NCBI GenBank assembly: GCA_023411375.1
Contig: JAEYOW010000033.1
Location: forward strand, 62,001-126,000
Length of the DNA stretch: 64,000 nucleotides
From: Bacillota bacterium
GTDB lineage: Bacteria; Bacillota; Clostridia; Christensenellales; Aristaeellaceae
Reading direction: 5' to 3'
Shown here one piece after another: positions 46,582 through 53,798 of this stretch (the stretch's first letter is position 1; every line of letters starts with the position of its first letter). The translations under genes and the position numbers were made by a program. The notes under the pieces are model-generated. The model was not told the DNA's origin. It did not search any database and was given only the letters and a program-made list of their open reading frames with translations.

Positions 46582-47274
46582 GTGCAAATCGTGATTCCCT
46601 TGGAGGGGCGGGTGCGAACGGTCATCCGCTCCTCTTTTGTTGCGTCCAAACGGCTCACGGAGAGCCAATATACTTTGTCCGGCGACAATTTTCAGATGAC
46701 GGGTGTGACTACGGAGCAGGTGCTAATTCTGTCGGATAGCGTAACGGTTCATGAAAACGATGAGGTCACGGATGGAATGAAGATGCAGGCGCTGCCCTTC
46801 GAGGGCTTCATTGCCGTCAGCGCGGAGGATGCACTGCCCAATGTGCTGGGCCTGCTGCTGCGGTCTGCCGTGGCGGACGGCAAGCTCACGGACGAAGAAC
46901 TGCTTTCGGTGCAGCCCGCCTTGGAGGGGCGCGTCTGGCAGCCGGGTCTTTCCGTACAAATTGGCGACGTATACAGTTGTGGAGGCTTCCTTTGGCGCTG
47001 CCTTCAGGTGCACACCACGCAAACAGGCTGGGAGCCGGACAAGGTGCCTGCGCTCTGGCGAAAGGTCGAGATCATTCACGAGGATACCAAGCGCATTTGG
47101 CAGGCGGGCGTGGACTATGCTTTGGACGACAGCGTTTTCTATCCCGATGAAAACGGTACGGAGTACGTCTGCATTACGGCGCACACTTCTCAAACCGGAT
47201 GGGAGCCGCCGAATGTACCCGCGCTCTGGCAAAAGAAAACTTCAACCGAAGCGCCGCAGATTGCGCTGAACTGA
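46582..47274 (+). CDS. Tail-associated protein with two carbohydrate-binding modules
   Basis: A 230-aa protein; GTG at 46582 with GGAGGAAG upstream. The C-terminal 100 residues hold two chitin-binding-like (CBM5/12) repeats: RVWQPGLSVQIGDVYSCGGFLWRCLQVHTTQTGWEPDKVPALW and RIWQAGVDYALDDSVFYPDENGTEYVCITAHTSQTGWEPPNVPALW. A middle segment (VLGLLLRSAVADGKLTDEELLSVQPA) is helical. This layout is common in tail fibre accessory proteins between tail tip and holin genes and should help bind host surface glycans. Confidence 0.85.
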   Translation: MQIVIPLEGRVRTVIRSSFVASKRLTESQYTLSGDNFQMTGVTTEQVLILSDSVTVHENDEVTDGMKMQALPFEGFIAVSAEDALPNVLGLLLRSAVADGKLTDEELLSVQPALEGRVWQPGLSVQIGDVYSCGGFLWRCLQVHTTQTGWEPDKVPALWRKVEIIHEDTKRIWQAGVDYALDDSVFYPDENGTEYVCITAHTSQTGWEPPNVPALWQKKTSTEAPQIALN

Positions 47275-47281
47275 CTCATGG

Positions 47282-47303
47282 GCCGCTCGCAAGGGCGGCT
47301 TTT
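47282..47303 (+). terminator. Weak hairpin before the holin gene
   Basis: GCCGC (47282-47286) pairs with GCGGC (47295-47299), followed by TTTT. It lies between the tail accessory and holin genes and could lower holin expression. Confidence 0.4.
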
Positions 47304-47330
47304 GAAATACAAAAAATGGAGGAAAATGAA

Positions 47331-47777
47331 ATGAGAAACTTTTCCATTGACATCATCTGGGCGAAGATTCAGATGGCCGTCGCGGCGATTGGCGGCTGGC
47401 TGGGGTACTTTCTGGGAGGCATGGACGGACTGATGATTGCACTGATCATTTTTATGGTGCTGGACTACATCACGGGCCTGATGTGCGCGGCGATCGATAA
47501 GAAGTTGTCCAGCGCCGTGGGATTCAAGGGCATCTGCAAAAAGGTGCTGATTCTGATGCTGGTAGGCGTGGCCAACGTGGTGGACATTCACATTGTGGGC
47601 ACCGGCTCCGCGCTGCGCAGCGCCGTGATCTGCTTTTATCTCTCCAACGAGGGTCTGTCCCTGCTGGAAAACGCGGCCCATATCGGCCTGCCCATTCCCG
47701 ACAAGATGAAAGATGTGCTGGCGCAGCTGCATGGACGCGAGGACAAGAACAATACCGACGCGGGCGATGGAGAATGA
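47331..47777 (+). CDS. Phage holin, phi29-holin/toxin-secretion (holin_4) type
   Basis: A 148-aa protein. The ATG at 47331 has GGAGG eight bases upstream; the ATG at 47316 overlaps that site. It has an N-terminal amphipathic part, then hydrophobic segments IQMAVAAIGGWLGYFLGGMDGLMIALIIFMVLDYITGLM and KVLILMLVGVANVVDIHIVGTGSALRSAVICFYLSNEGLSLLEN, and a charged tail. The MVLDYITGLM and FYLSNEGLSLLEN blocks are hallmarks of the family. It opens the membrane for the endolysin encoded next. Confidence 0.93.
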   Translation: MRNFSIDIIWAKIQMAVAAIGGWLGYFLGGMDGLMIALIIFMVLDYITGLMCAAIDKKLSSAVGFKGICKKVLILMLVGVANVVDIHIVGTGSALRSAVICFYLSNEGLSLLENAAHIGLPIPDKMKDVLAQLHGREDKNNTDAGDGE

Positions 47778-47806
47778 CCGCCGCCTTTTGAATTTAGGAG
47801 GATTTT

Positions 47807-48616
47807 ATGGCAGAAAGAAAAGATACGCCTTTCACCGGCGAGCATTTCGCCGCGTGGTGCGAAAAGATGGTGGGCCAGCCTTACTGGTATGGAAGCTGCG
47901 TCTACAAGTGCAGCCAGAGCCTGCTCGACCGCAAGGCGAAACAGTACCCGGCGCATTACACGTCCGGGCGTATAAAACGCTACAAGGACGACATTGCGAA
48001 GAAGAAGGTCTGCGCCGACTGCGTGGGCGGCTGCAAGGGCTACGCTTGGACGAACGGCGGACAGGGCGTGCTGGAATCCATTGGCACAAACAAGACCTTT
48101 TCCAGCAAGTACGGCGCGCATGGCTGCCCGGACAAAAGCGCCAACGGGATGTTCAGCTATGCCAAGAGCAAGGGTTGCGCGTGGGGCGATATTGCCACGC
48201 TTCCGGAAATTCCGGGCATTGCACTGCGCTTTGACGGTCATGTGGGCTATTACATCGGCAACGGCTACGCCGTGGAATGGCGCGGCTTCAATTATGGCTG
48301 CGTGCGTACCCGCGTGAAGGATCGTCCTTGGACGCACTGGTACAAGCTGCCCTTCATTGACTACGGCACGGGCGTCGTTGCACCATCCGACGAGCAGCCG
48401 GAGGAATCGCGCCCGGTGAATACCACCGTGGTCATTGTCTCCGATGGCGGCAAGGTCAACGTGCGCACGGGCAACGGCACGAGCTTTGGCCGCATCGCGG
48501 CGGTCGCGCCCGGCACGACCTATGAATACGTCGCCACCGCAGCCAACGGCTGGAATGCCGTGGTGATCGGCTCCAAGGTGGGCTGGGTATCCGGCAAGTA
48601 TTCCCATGTTATTTGA
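47807..48616 (+). CDS. Endolysin: NlpC/P60-like peptidase with C-terminal SH3b
   Basis: A 269-aa protein; ATG at 47807 with AGGAGGAT upstream. The catalytic domain (about 1-185) has the Cys in VCADCVGGCKGYAW and the His in ALRFDGHVGYYIGNGYAVEWRG, fitting an NlpC/P60-type cysteine peptidase that cuts stem peptides. The C-terminal SH3b (VVIVSDGGKVNVRTGNGTSFGRIAAVAPGTTYEYVATAANGWNAVVIGSKVGWVSGKYS) should bind the wall. No signal peptide, so release depends on the holin. A terminator follows immediately. Confidence 0.93.
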   Translation: MAERKDTPFTGEHFAAWCEKMVGQPYWYGSCVYKCSQSLLDRKAKQYPAHYTSGRIKRYKDDIAKKKVCADCVGGCKGYAWTNGGQGVLESIGTNKTFSSKYGAHGCPDKSANGMFSYAKSKGCAWGDIATLPEIPGIALRFDGHVGYYIGNGYAVEWRGFNYGCVRTRVKDRPWTHWYKLPFIDYGTGVVAPSDEQPEESRPVNTTVVIVSDGGKVNVRTGNGTSFGRIAAVAPGTTYEYVATAANGWNAVVIGSKVGWVSGKYSHVI

Positions 48617-48621
48617 ACATT

Positions 48622-48652
48622 GCCGCAGGCAGAAATGTCTGCGGCGCTTTTT
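48622..48652 (+). terminator. Late operon terminator after the endolysin
   Basis: GCCGCAG (48622-48628) and CTGCGGC (48639-48645) form a 7-bp stem, extended by internal pairing, followed by GC and TTTTT (48648-48652). It lies six bases past the endolysin stop. Confidence 0.85.
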
Positions 48653-48748
48653 CTCACGCTGCAAAAGTACACGATTTCAAGAAAACAAAACTTCAAGAAT
48701 TCCATGCTGCACAGCATTCCGGCCCACGGCCGATTCTTGGAGGAATAT

Positions 48749-49141
48749 ATGCTCTCTTCTCAAAAAGACGCGCTTCGGCGTATGCGCGAAAACGGTAAGA
48801 GCTACGGTCAGATTGCCGCGGCTCTCGGCCTTTCAGAGAATACCGTAAAATCCTACTGCCGCCGCGCGGGACTGCAAACGTTCGTTGCGCGGACGATCTG
48901 CCCGCAATGCGGAAAAATCCTGCTTCCTGAAAAACATGGTCGCCGCCGCTTCTGCTCGGATGCGTGCCGGTATGCCTGGGCTTATTCGCACCGGATACTC
49001 GGACCACAGAATGCGATTCAAAAACAGTGCGCCGCCTGCAAAAAGCCCTTTTTCAGTTATCCGTCCAGCCATCGGAAATACTGTTCCCACGGCTGCTATA
49101 TCGCCGACCGCTATGGAAGGGAGGCGGAGCGCCATGGATAA
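48749..49141 (+). CDS. HTH and zinc-ribbon protein of the recombinase module
   Basis: A 130-aa protein. ATG at 48749 has GGAGG five bases upstream. The N-terminal HTH (SQKDALRRMRENGKSYGQIAAALGLSENTVKSYCRRAG) resembles sigma/LuxR-type recognition helices. Two zinc ribbons follow (CPQCGKILLPEKHGRRRFCSDAC and CAACKKPFFSYPSSHRKYCSHGC). This small gene regularly precedes SHOCT-like and large serine recombinase genes in integrative elements of Clostridia. It may regulate or assist recombination. Confidence 0.8.
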   Translation: MLSSQKDALRRMRENGKSYGQIAAALGLSENTVKSYCRRAGLQTFVARTICPQCGKILLPEKHGRRRFCSDACRYAWAYSHRILGPQNAIQKQCAACKKPFFSYPSSHRKYCSHGCYIADRYGREAERHG

Positions 49142-49445
49142 AAAGCAGGCTGAACGGAACCGCAATTATCTGACAAGTGTGGCCATGCTTGCGGAAATGC
49201 TGGACAAAGGTCTGATTAACGAAGCTGACTACTCGGCGCTTGAAACAGAATACGCGGCAAAATTTCTGCCTCTTTTTCGTTACGAAAAGCCTTGCTTTTC
49301 ATCGACCCTTCTTATAAGACAGACAGGTGAAGGGAGCGGCTTTGCCGCGACTAACGCCGAGGACAGCCGACAGGCTTCGCAGGCGTGTACCCGGCGAAGC
49401 GCTCAGCGTTTTGACGGGCGAAAAGAAGGGAGGGTCATTCAATGA
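49134..49445 (+). CDS. SHOCT-like small protein with extended C-terminus
   Basis: A 103-aa protein; ATG at 49134, GGGAGG upstream, overlapping the previous gene by eight bases. Residues 8-52 (RNYLTSVAMLAEMLDKGLINEADYSALETEYAAKFLPLF) match the SHOCT-like proteins that precede phage serine recombinases and normally end about here. The remaining 50 residues (RQTGEGSGFAATNAEDSRQASQ...) look added; their DNA at 49356-49402 resembles a stretch inside the head fibre gene (32430-32476). The stop overlaps the recombinase ATG. Confidence 0.75.
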   Translation: MDKKQAERNRNYLTSVAMLAEMLDKGLINEADYSALETEYAAKFLPLFRYEKPCFSSTLLIRQTGEGSGFAATNAEDSRQASQACTRRSAQRFDGRKEGRVIQ

Positions 49446-50740
49446 ACCGAATCATTCATAAAATCACCCCGGCACTACCAAAAGCGCCGAAGCTGATGAA
49501 TGTGGCGGCCTATGCCCGCGTTTCCGTAGAGAATAAAACCATGCTGCACTCCTTCTCAGCACAGGTCAGCTATTACAGTGAGAAAATTCAGAAGCATCCC
49601 GGCTGGAGTTATGCGGGCGTATACGCAGACCGAGCTTTGACCGGCACGAAATCCGAAAGGCCGGAATTCCAGCGCCTTTTGGCTGACTGCCGGGCCGGGA
49701 AGATCGATCTGGTACTGACGAAAAGCATCAGCCGTTTTGCCCGCAATACGGTCACGCTGCTGGAAACCGTGCGCGAACTGAAAGCGCTGGGGATCGACGT
49801 TTTCTTTGAAGAACAGAATATTCATTCTATGAGCGGGGATGGCGAGCTGATGCTGACCATCCTCGCTTCCTATGCGCAGGAGGAAAGCCGCTCGGTTTCG
49901 GAAAACTGCACCTGGCGGATTCGCAAGAAATTCGAACAAGGAATTCCCACCACTTCGCAAATGAACGGTCTGAAATTCGATCATGGGAAAGTTGAGGTCA
50001 TTCCTCAGGAGGCAGCCATTATAAAAATGATCTTTCATTTTCGGCTGGCGGGCATGGGCAAAAACGCGATCAGCCGAGAACTGAACGAGTTAGGGATTCC
50101 GGCGAAAAACGGTGGCATCTGGCATGAAAGCGTGATTGATACGATCTTACGAAACGAAAAGTATCAGGGTGACCTTGTGCTGCAGAAATACTTTCGAACG
50201 GATCATCTGAGAAAAATCGACTGCAGGAACAGAGGGGAACTGCCCAAGTATGTGGTTCGCGACAATCACGAGGCCATTATTCCCCGCGAGGAATTTGCGG
50301 CTGTACAGCGGATCATTCAAAAGAAGGCTGCCGAATTTCCAGAAGGCTATGGCGTTCACAACGAGTTTCCTTTTACCCGGAAGCTGGTCTGCGCCCATTG
50401 CGGCAGGAACTATCAGCGGCGCTTGAACAATGGAAAGCTGGCGTGGCAGTGCTACACCTATATGGTACGCGGCAAAAAATACTGTCCGGCCAAGCAGATT
50501 CATGAAAGCATTCTGGAAAGCGTCAGTGCGCAAGTACTTGGTCAGCTCAAGTTTGACAATGCGGTCTTTCAAAAAGAAATACGCTGCATCCATGTATATC
50601 CGGAAAACCGGCTGGTTTATGAATTCTATGACGGACATACAAAGGAAGCATATTGGAAAGATCCTTCAAGGCGAGATAGCTGGACGCCGGAAATGAAAGC
50701 GCGCGCCGCCGAGCAAATGCGCAGGAGGTATGCAAAATGA
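49442..50740 (+). CDS. Large serine recombinase 1
   Basis: A 432-aa protein; ATG at 49442 overlaps the SHOCT gene stop. The catalytic domain (NVAAYARVSVENKTMLHSF with the nucleophilic Ser; TGTKSERPEFQRLLADCRAGKIDLVLTKSISRFARNTV; EEQNIHSMSGDGELMLTI) is followed by a recombinase domain (NELGIPAKNGGIWHESVIDTILRNEKYQGD) and a zinc ribbon (CAHCGRNYQRR...CPAKQ). The final coiled coil is short compared with recombinase 2. It may integrate the element alone or with the next gene. Confidence 0.93.
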   Translation: MNRIIHKITPALPKAPKLMNVAAYARVSVENKTMLHSFSAQVSYYSEKIQKHPGWSYAGVYADRALTGTKSERPEFQRLLADCRAGKIDLVLTKSISRFARNTVTLLETVRELKALGIDVFFEEQNIHSMSGDGELMLTILASYAQEESRSVSENCTWRIRKKFEQGIPTTSQMNGLKFDHGKVEVIPQEAAIIKMIFHFRLAGMGKNAISRELNELGIPAKNGGIWHESVIDTILRNEKYQGDLVLQKYFRTDHLRKIDCRNRGELPKYVVRDNHEAIIPREEFAAVQRIIQKKAAEFPEGYGVHNEFPFTRKLVCAHCGRNYQRRLNNGKLAWQCYTYMVRGKKYCPAKQIHESILESVSAQVLGQLKFDNAVFQKEIRCIHVYPENRLVYEFYDGHTKEAYWKDPSRRDSWTPEMKARAAEQMRRRYAK

Positions 50741-52314
50741 GCGAAGCAAGAGCCTATATGCCCAAGGTCACGGTGGTGCCCGCAACACTGAACCGCTTTA
50801 CCGCCGCGCCGATCCACAGTACCCGTAAGCGTCGCGTGGCGGCCTATGCCCGCGTGTCCACCAATGACGAGGAACAGGCCAACAGCTACGAGGCGCAGGT
50901 CAGCCACTACACCCGCCACATTCAGGAAAATCCGGAGTGGGAATTCGTTTCCGTATACGCCGACAAGGGCATCACCGGAACCAGCACGAAAAAACGCGAG
51001 CAATTCAACGACATGGTGCAGGACGCGCTGGCCGGAAAGATCGACCTGATTATCACGAAATCGGTCAGCCGCTTCGCCCGCAATACGGTCGATACATTGA
51101 CCACTATCCGCCTGCTCAAAGAGCACGGCGTGGAGGTGTATTTCGAGGAACAGAATATCTACTCGTTGGATTCCAAGGGCGAGCTGCTGCTCACGATCAT
51201 GTCCTCGCTGGCCCAGGAGGAAAGCCGGAATATTTCCGAAAACGTGACATGGGGCATGAGAAAGCGCTTTGCCGACGGCAAGGTGGCGCTGCCTTACAAA
51301 CAGTTTCTCGGCTATAAAAAGGGCGCAGACGGTATTCCGGAAATCGTGCCCGAGGAAGCAGCAACAATCAAGCTGATCTATCGCCTGTTCATGGAGGGAA
51401 AATCACCTGCGTACATCGCCCGCTTTCTTTCCTCTTGCAATATTCCTTCGCCTGCCGGGAGGCCGCAATGGCGACCCGAAACGGTAAAAAGCATTCTGGC
51501 CAACGAGAAATACAAGGGCGACGCCATCCTTCAAAAGACCTTCTGCACGGATTTCCTGACCAAGAAAATGAAGGTGAACGAGGGCGAGGTTCCTCAGTAT
51601 TACGTTGAAAACAGTCATCCCGCCATCATTTCTACGGAAATGTTCGAAGCCGTGCAGGCAGAGCTTGCCAAGCGTAAACGCTCCAATCATCGGAATTACA
51701 CCCCACATTGCTTCTCTGGCCGTATTTTCTGCGACGAATGTGGCGCGCTGTATGGCAGCAAGGTGTGGCATTCTAAGACCGTGTGGCAATGCAACGCCCG
51801 CCACAAAGGAAAAACTACCTGTCAAACGCCCGCTCTGCGCGACGAAACGCTGCAGGATGCATTCGTCATGGCGATTAACCAGACGCTGCGCAAGAAGGAC
51901 GAAATCATCCGGATTTGCGAGGCGACCATGGAAAAACGGTGCGATATTCAGCCTCTCAAGGAAGAACTGCAAAAGCTCCAAGCCGAATTAGAGGTCGCGC
52001 GCGGCCTGATGGAACGCCTGATTACGCTCAATGCGACAACGGTAATGGATCAGGATGAGTACAACCGGCAGTTTGCGGAATACGAGGCCCATTACAACGA
52101 AATTCGCCAGCGCATTGCCGATGTGGAATCCGAACAGAAGCAGCGCGTTGGAAAACGCGGCAAACTGGCAGAATATCTGGAAATGCTGAAGAATCAAGGG
52201 CTCATTTCCAGCTTTAATGAAACGTTGTGGTATGGTACAGTGGAGCAGGTGCGCGTACTAAAGGACGGAAAACTGCACTTCATTTTCAAAGATGGATCAA
52301 TGGTTGACTGCTAA
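50737..52314 (+). CDS. Large serine recombinase 2
   Basis: A 525-aa protein starting inside the previous stop (ATGA overlap). Catalytic Ser in AAYARVSTNDEEQANSYEA, then GTSTKKREQFNDMVQDALAGKIDLIITKSVSRFARNTV and EEQNIYSLDSKGELLLTI. The recombinase domain (SSCNIPSPAGRPQWRPETVKSILANEKYKGD) and zinc ribbon (CDECGALYGSKVWHSKTVWQC...CQTPAL) are intact, and the long C-terminal coiled coil (LKEELQKLQAELEVARGLMERLI) is full length. Both recombinases are the kind that integrates Firmicutes prophages. Two transcription terminators follow. Confidence 0.94.
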   Translation: MSEARAYMPKVTVVPATLNRFTAAPIHSTRKRRVAAYARVSTNDEEQANSYEAQVSHYTRHIQENPEWEFVSVYADKGITGTSTKKREQFNDMVQDALAGKIDLIITKSVSRFARNTVDTLTTIRLLKEHGVEVYFEEQNIYSLDSKGELLLTIMSSLAQEESRNISENVTWGMRKRFADGKVALPYKQFLGYKKGADGIPEIVPEEAATIKLIYRLFMEGKSPAYIARFLSSCNIPSPAGRPQWRPETVKSILANEKYKGDAILQKTFCTDFLTKKMKVNEGEVPQYYVENSHPAIISTEMFEAVQAELAKRKRSNHRNYTPHCFSGRIFCDECGALYGSKVWHSKTVWQCNARHKGKTTCQTPALRDETLQDAFVMAINQTLRKKDEIIRICEATMEKRCDIQPLKEELQKLQAELEVARGLMERLITLNATTVMDQDEYNRQFAEYEAHYNEIRQRIADVESEQKQRVGKRGKLAEYLEMLKNQGLISSFNETLWYGTVEQVRVLKDGKLHFIFKDGSMVDC

Positions 52315-52324
52315 AATGAATGTA

Positions 52325-52361
52325 CCCGTAAGCTCATTTTCTGAGCCTGCGGGCATTTTTT
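52325..52361 (+). terminator. Terminator after the recombinases
   Basis: CCCGTAAGCTCA (52325-52336) pairs with TGAGCCTGCGGG (52342-52353) at 11 of 12 positions, loop TTTTC, followed by CATTTTTT. It closes the recombinase operon. Confidence 0.9.
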
Positions 52362-52430
52362 GTTTGAATTTTCCTGTGTAATGGTGCAACCCCGACATGG
52401 CGTACCTACTGTCGGATAAGACACTTGCAA

Positions 52431-52469
52431 AACCGGGAACTGTTGATTTGAAACGGTTCTCGGTTTTTT
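52431..52469 (+). terminator. Second intrinsic terminator near the prophage right end
   Basis: AACCGGGAAC (52431-52440) and GTTCTCGGTT (52456-52465) form ten pairs including one G-U, then TTTTTT. It may belong to the phage or to the flanking chromosome. Confidence 0.8.
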
Positions 52470-52797
52470 GTCGTCCTTTAAAAAAGTATGTATTGCAAAA
52501 GACCAGTTATTTGAGATGCGTGCGCCTCTTTTTGCTTGTTATAGGTTTCGGGCAGCATTTACTTCACAAACCCCCGCCTATATCTGACAGAAGGCCGGTT
52601 GTGCTTATCACATGCTTTAAGCGATTCCTGCTTACCGAAGAAGGGCTTAACGAAAAAGCTAAAACATGTGCACGATGGGAGAAGGGATAATCGGCGGCGG
52701 CTCATACGCTCAATATGGGCTATACATTGAGATTGCATATGCAATCCATCTATTGCAATGAAAGCGAAGCGCGCTCAAATATGTACTGAACGGCAAT
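52470..52797. other. Gene-free gap at the prophage right end, with a 16-bp palindrome
   Basis: No convincing gene is seen here. GATTGCATATGCAATC at 52731-52746 is a perfect palindrome, echoed by ATTGCAAT at 52752-52759. The right attachment site should lie in or near this gap because it follows the recombinase genes, but I found no matching core on the left side. Confidence 0.5.
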
Positions 52798-53658
52798 TCA
52801 CAGCGTTTTTCCGTCCTCCCACACGCCCTCGAAGCCCGCGTGATCGCGGACAATGCTAAAAATCTCCTTTTCGCCGTCGCGGAATTGGTAAGCTACCTTG
52901 CATGCGACGCTTTCGTGGATGATGCGGCGCATTTCGCCCAGCACGGGCGCGCGCAGCGGCGTGTTCCTCGACTCCAGAAGGCGGGCGGACAACGTATACC
53001 GTCCCTGCCTTAACGCAACGGAATGGTTATCCGCACGCTCTACCTTCGCGCCCAGGTAGGTAGCCAGCCGGTATTCCCTGCCGCCTGTGTAGACAAACGC
53101 GATACAGCCGGTAAAGGACAGGCCCATCCAGGGAATGCTGGCTGCCGAAATCATGACGCAGTTTCCATCCCAGCCGCACTGCGTCCATACGTAGCGTTCA
53201 GGAAAGGAAGCGCCCCTGTCGCCTTCTATATAACCCTGGCCGCCCAGAAACCGGTAGCGCCGCCCATTAAGCGTCAACACGCCGTCCACCCTGTGCGCCA
53301 TGCTGAAAACCGAATGCCGGCACTGCATCATCGGCGCGAAACGGAAGGGCCCCATAATATCGTACCGCGGAACCGCCGGGGCGGAATAATCGACCCGGCC
53401 TGTCAGAACCACTTCCCTTGTATGGACGCGAAGCACACAGCCCTCCGGCGTAAAAACGCTCCCGTCCAGCTGAAAGGTCCGGCGCGCGCGGCTGTAGGCA
53501 AAGCGCTCGCAGGGGATGGAATAGCTCCCTGACGGATGCACAATTTGAAGCGACGCGCTCCTTTTACCGTCCCGGGCCGTGTGGACGGCCGGAATCAGGG
53601 CGAGCGCGCCGTCTTTGCTTTGCTGCTTCAGATACCATCCCTCAAAATATCCGGTCAC
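52798..53658 (-). CDS. Tocopherol cyclase-like protein
   Basis: A 286-aa protein. GTG at 53658 with GAGGGG upstream. It shows the conserved blocks of the tocopherol cyclase family: GYFEGWYLKQQSKDGALALIPA at the N-terminus and GGQGYIEGDRGASFPERYVWTQC in the middle, with IPWMGLSFTGCIAFVY after. Bacterial members are common in Clostridia, which make no tocopherol, so the true substrate is unknown; a lipid or isoprenoid ligand is a guess. A terminator separates it from the regulator gene upstream on the same strand. Confidence 0.82.
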   Translation of the reverse strand: MTGYFEGWYLKQQSKDGALALIPAVHTARDGKRSASLQIVHPSGSYSIPCERFAYSRARRTFQLDGSVFTPEGCVLRVHTREVVLTGRVDYSAPAVPRYDIMGPFRFAPMMQCRHSVFSMAHRVDGVLTLNGRRYRFLGGQGYIEGDRGASFPERYVWTQCGWDGNCVMISAASIPWMGLSFTGCIAFVYTGGREYRLATYLGAKVERADNHSVALRQGRYTLSARLLESRNTPLRAPVLGEMRRIIHESVACKVAYQFRDGEKEIFSIVRDHAGFEGVWEDGKTL

Positions 53659-53692
53659 GCATATGCCCCTCTGTTAAAATGATAAACGGCAC

Positions 53693-53723
53693 AAAAAATC
53701 CCCCGCATGGGCTTTCGCCATGC
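53693..53723 (-). terminator. Terminator after the YesN-like gene
   Basis: Minus strand GCATGGC (53723-53717), GAAA loop, GCCCATGC (53712-53705) with one bulged base, followed by a G run and TTTTTT (53698-53693). It lies about 75 bases past the regulator stop. Confidence 0.75.
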
Positions 53724-53798
53724 AAACGGCCTGCCAGTTGCATGGTGCCCAAACGGGAGAAAGAATATTTTCGGCGCGGCGTAAAAATGGTTGCGACG

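Noticed and set aside
52397..52690. 97-codon plus-strand frame after the recombinases
   Set aside because: It runs through a clear intrinsic terminator (52431-52469), lacks a ribosome binding site and has no recognisable pattern.
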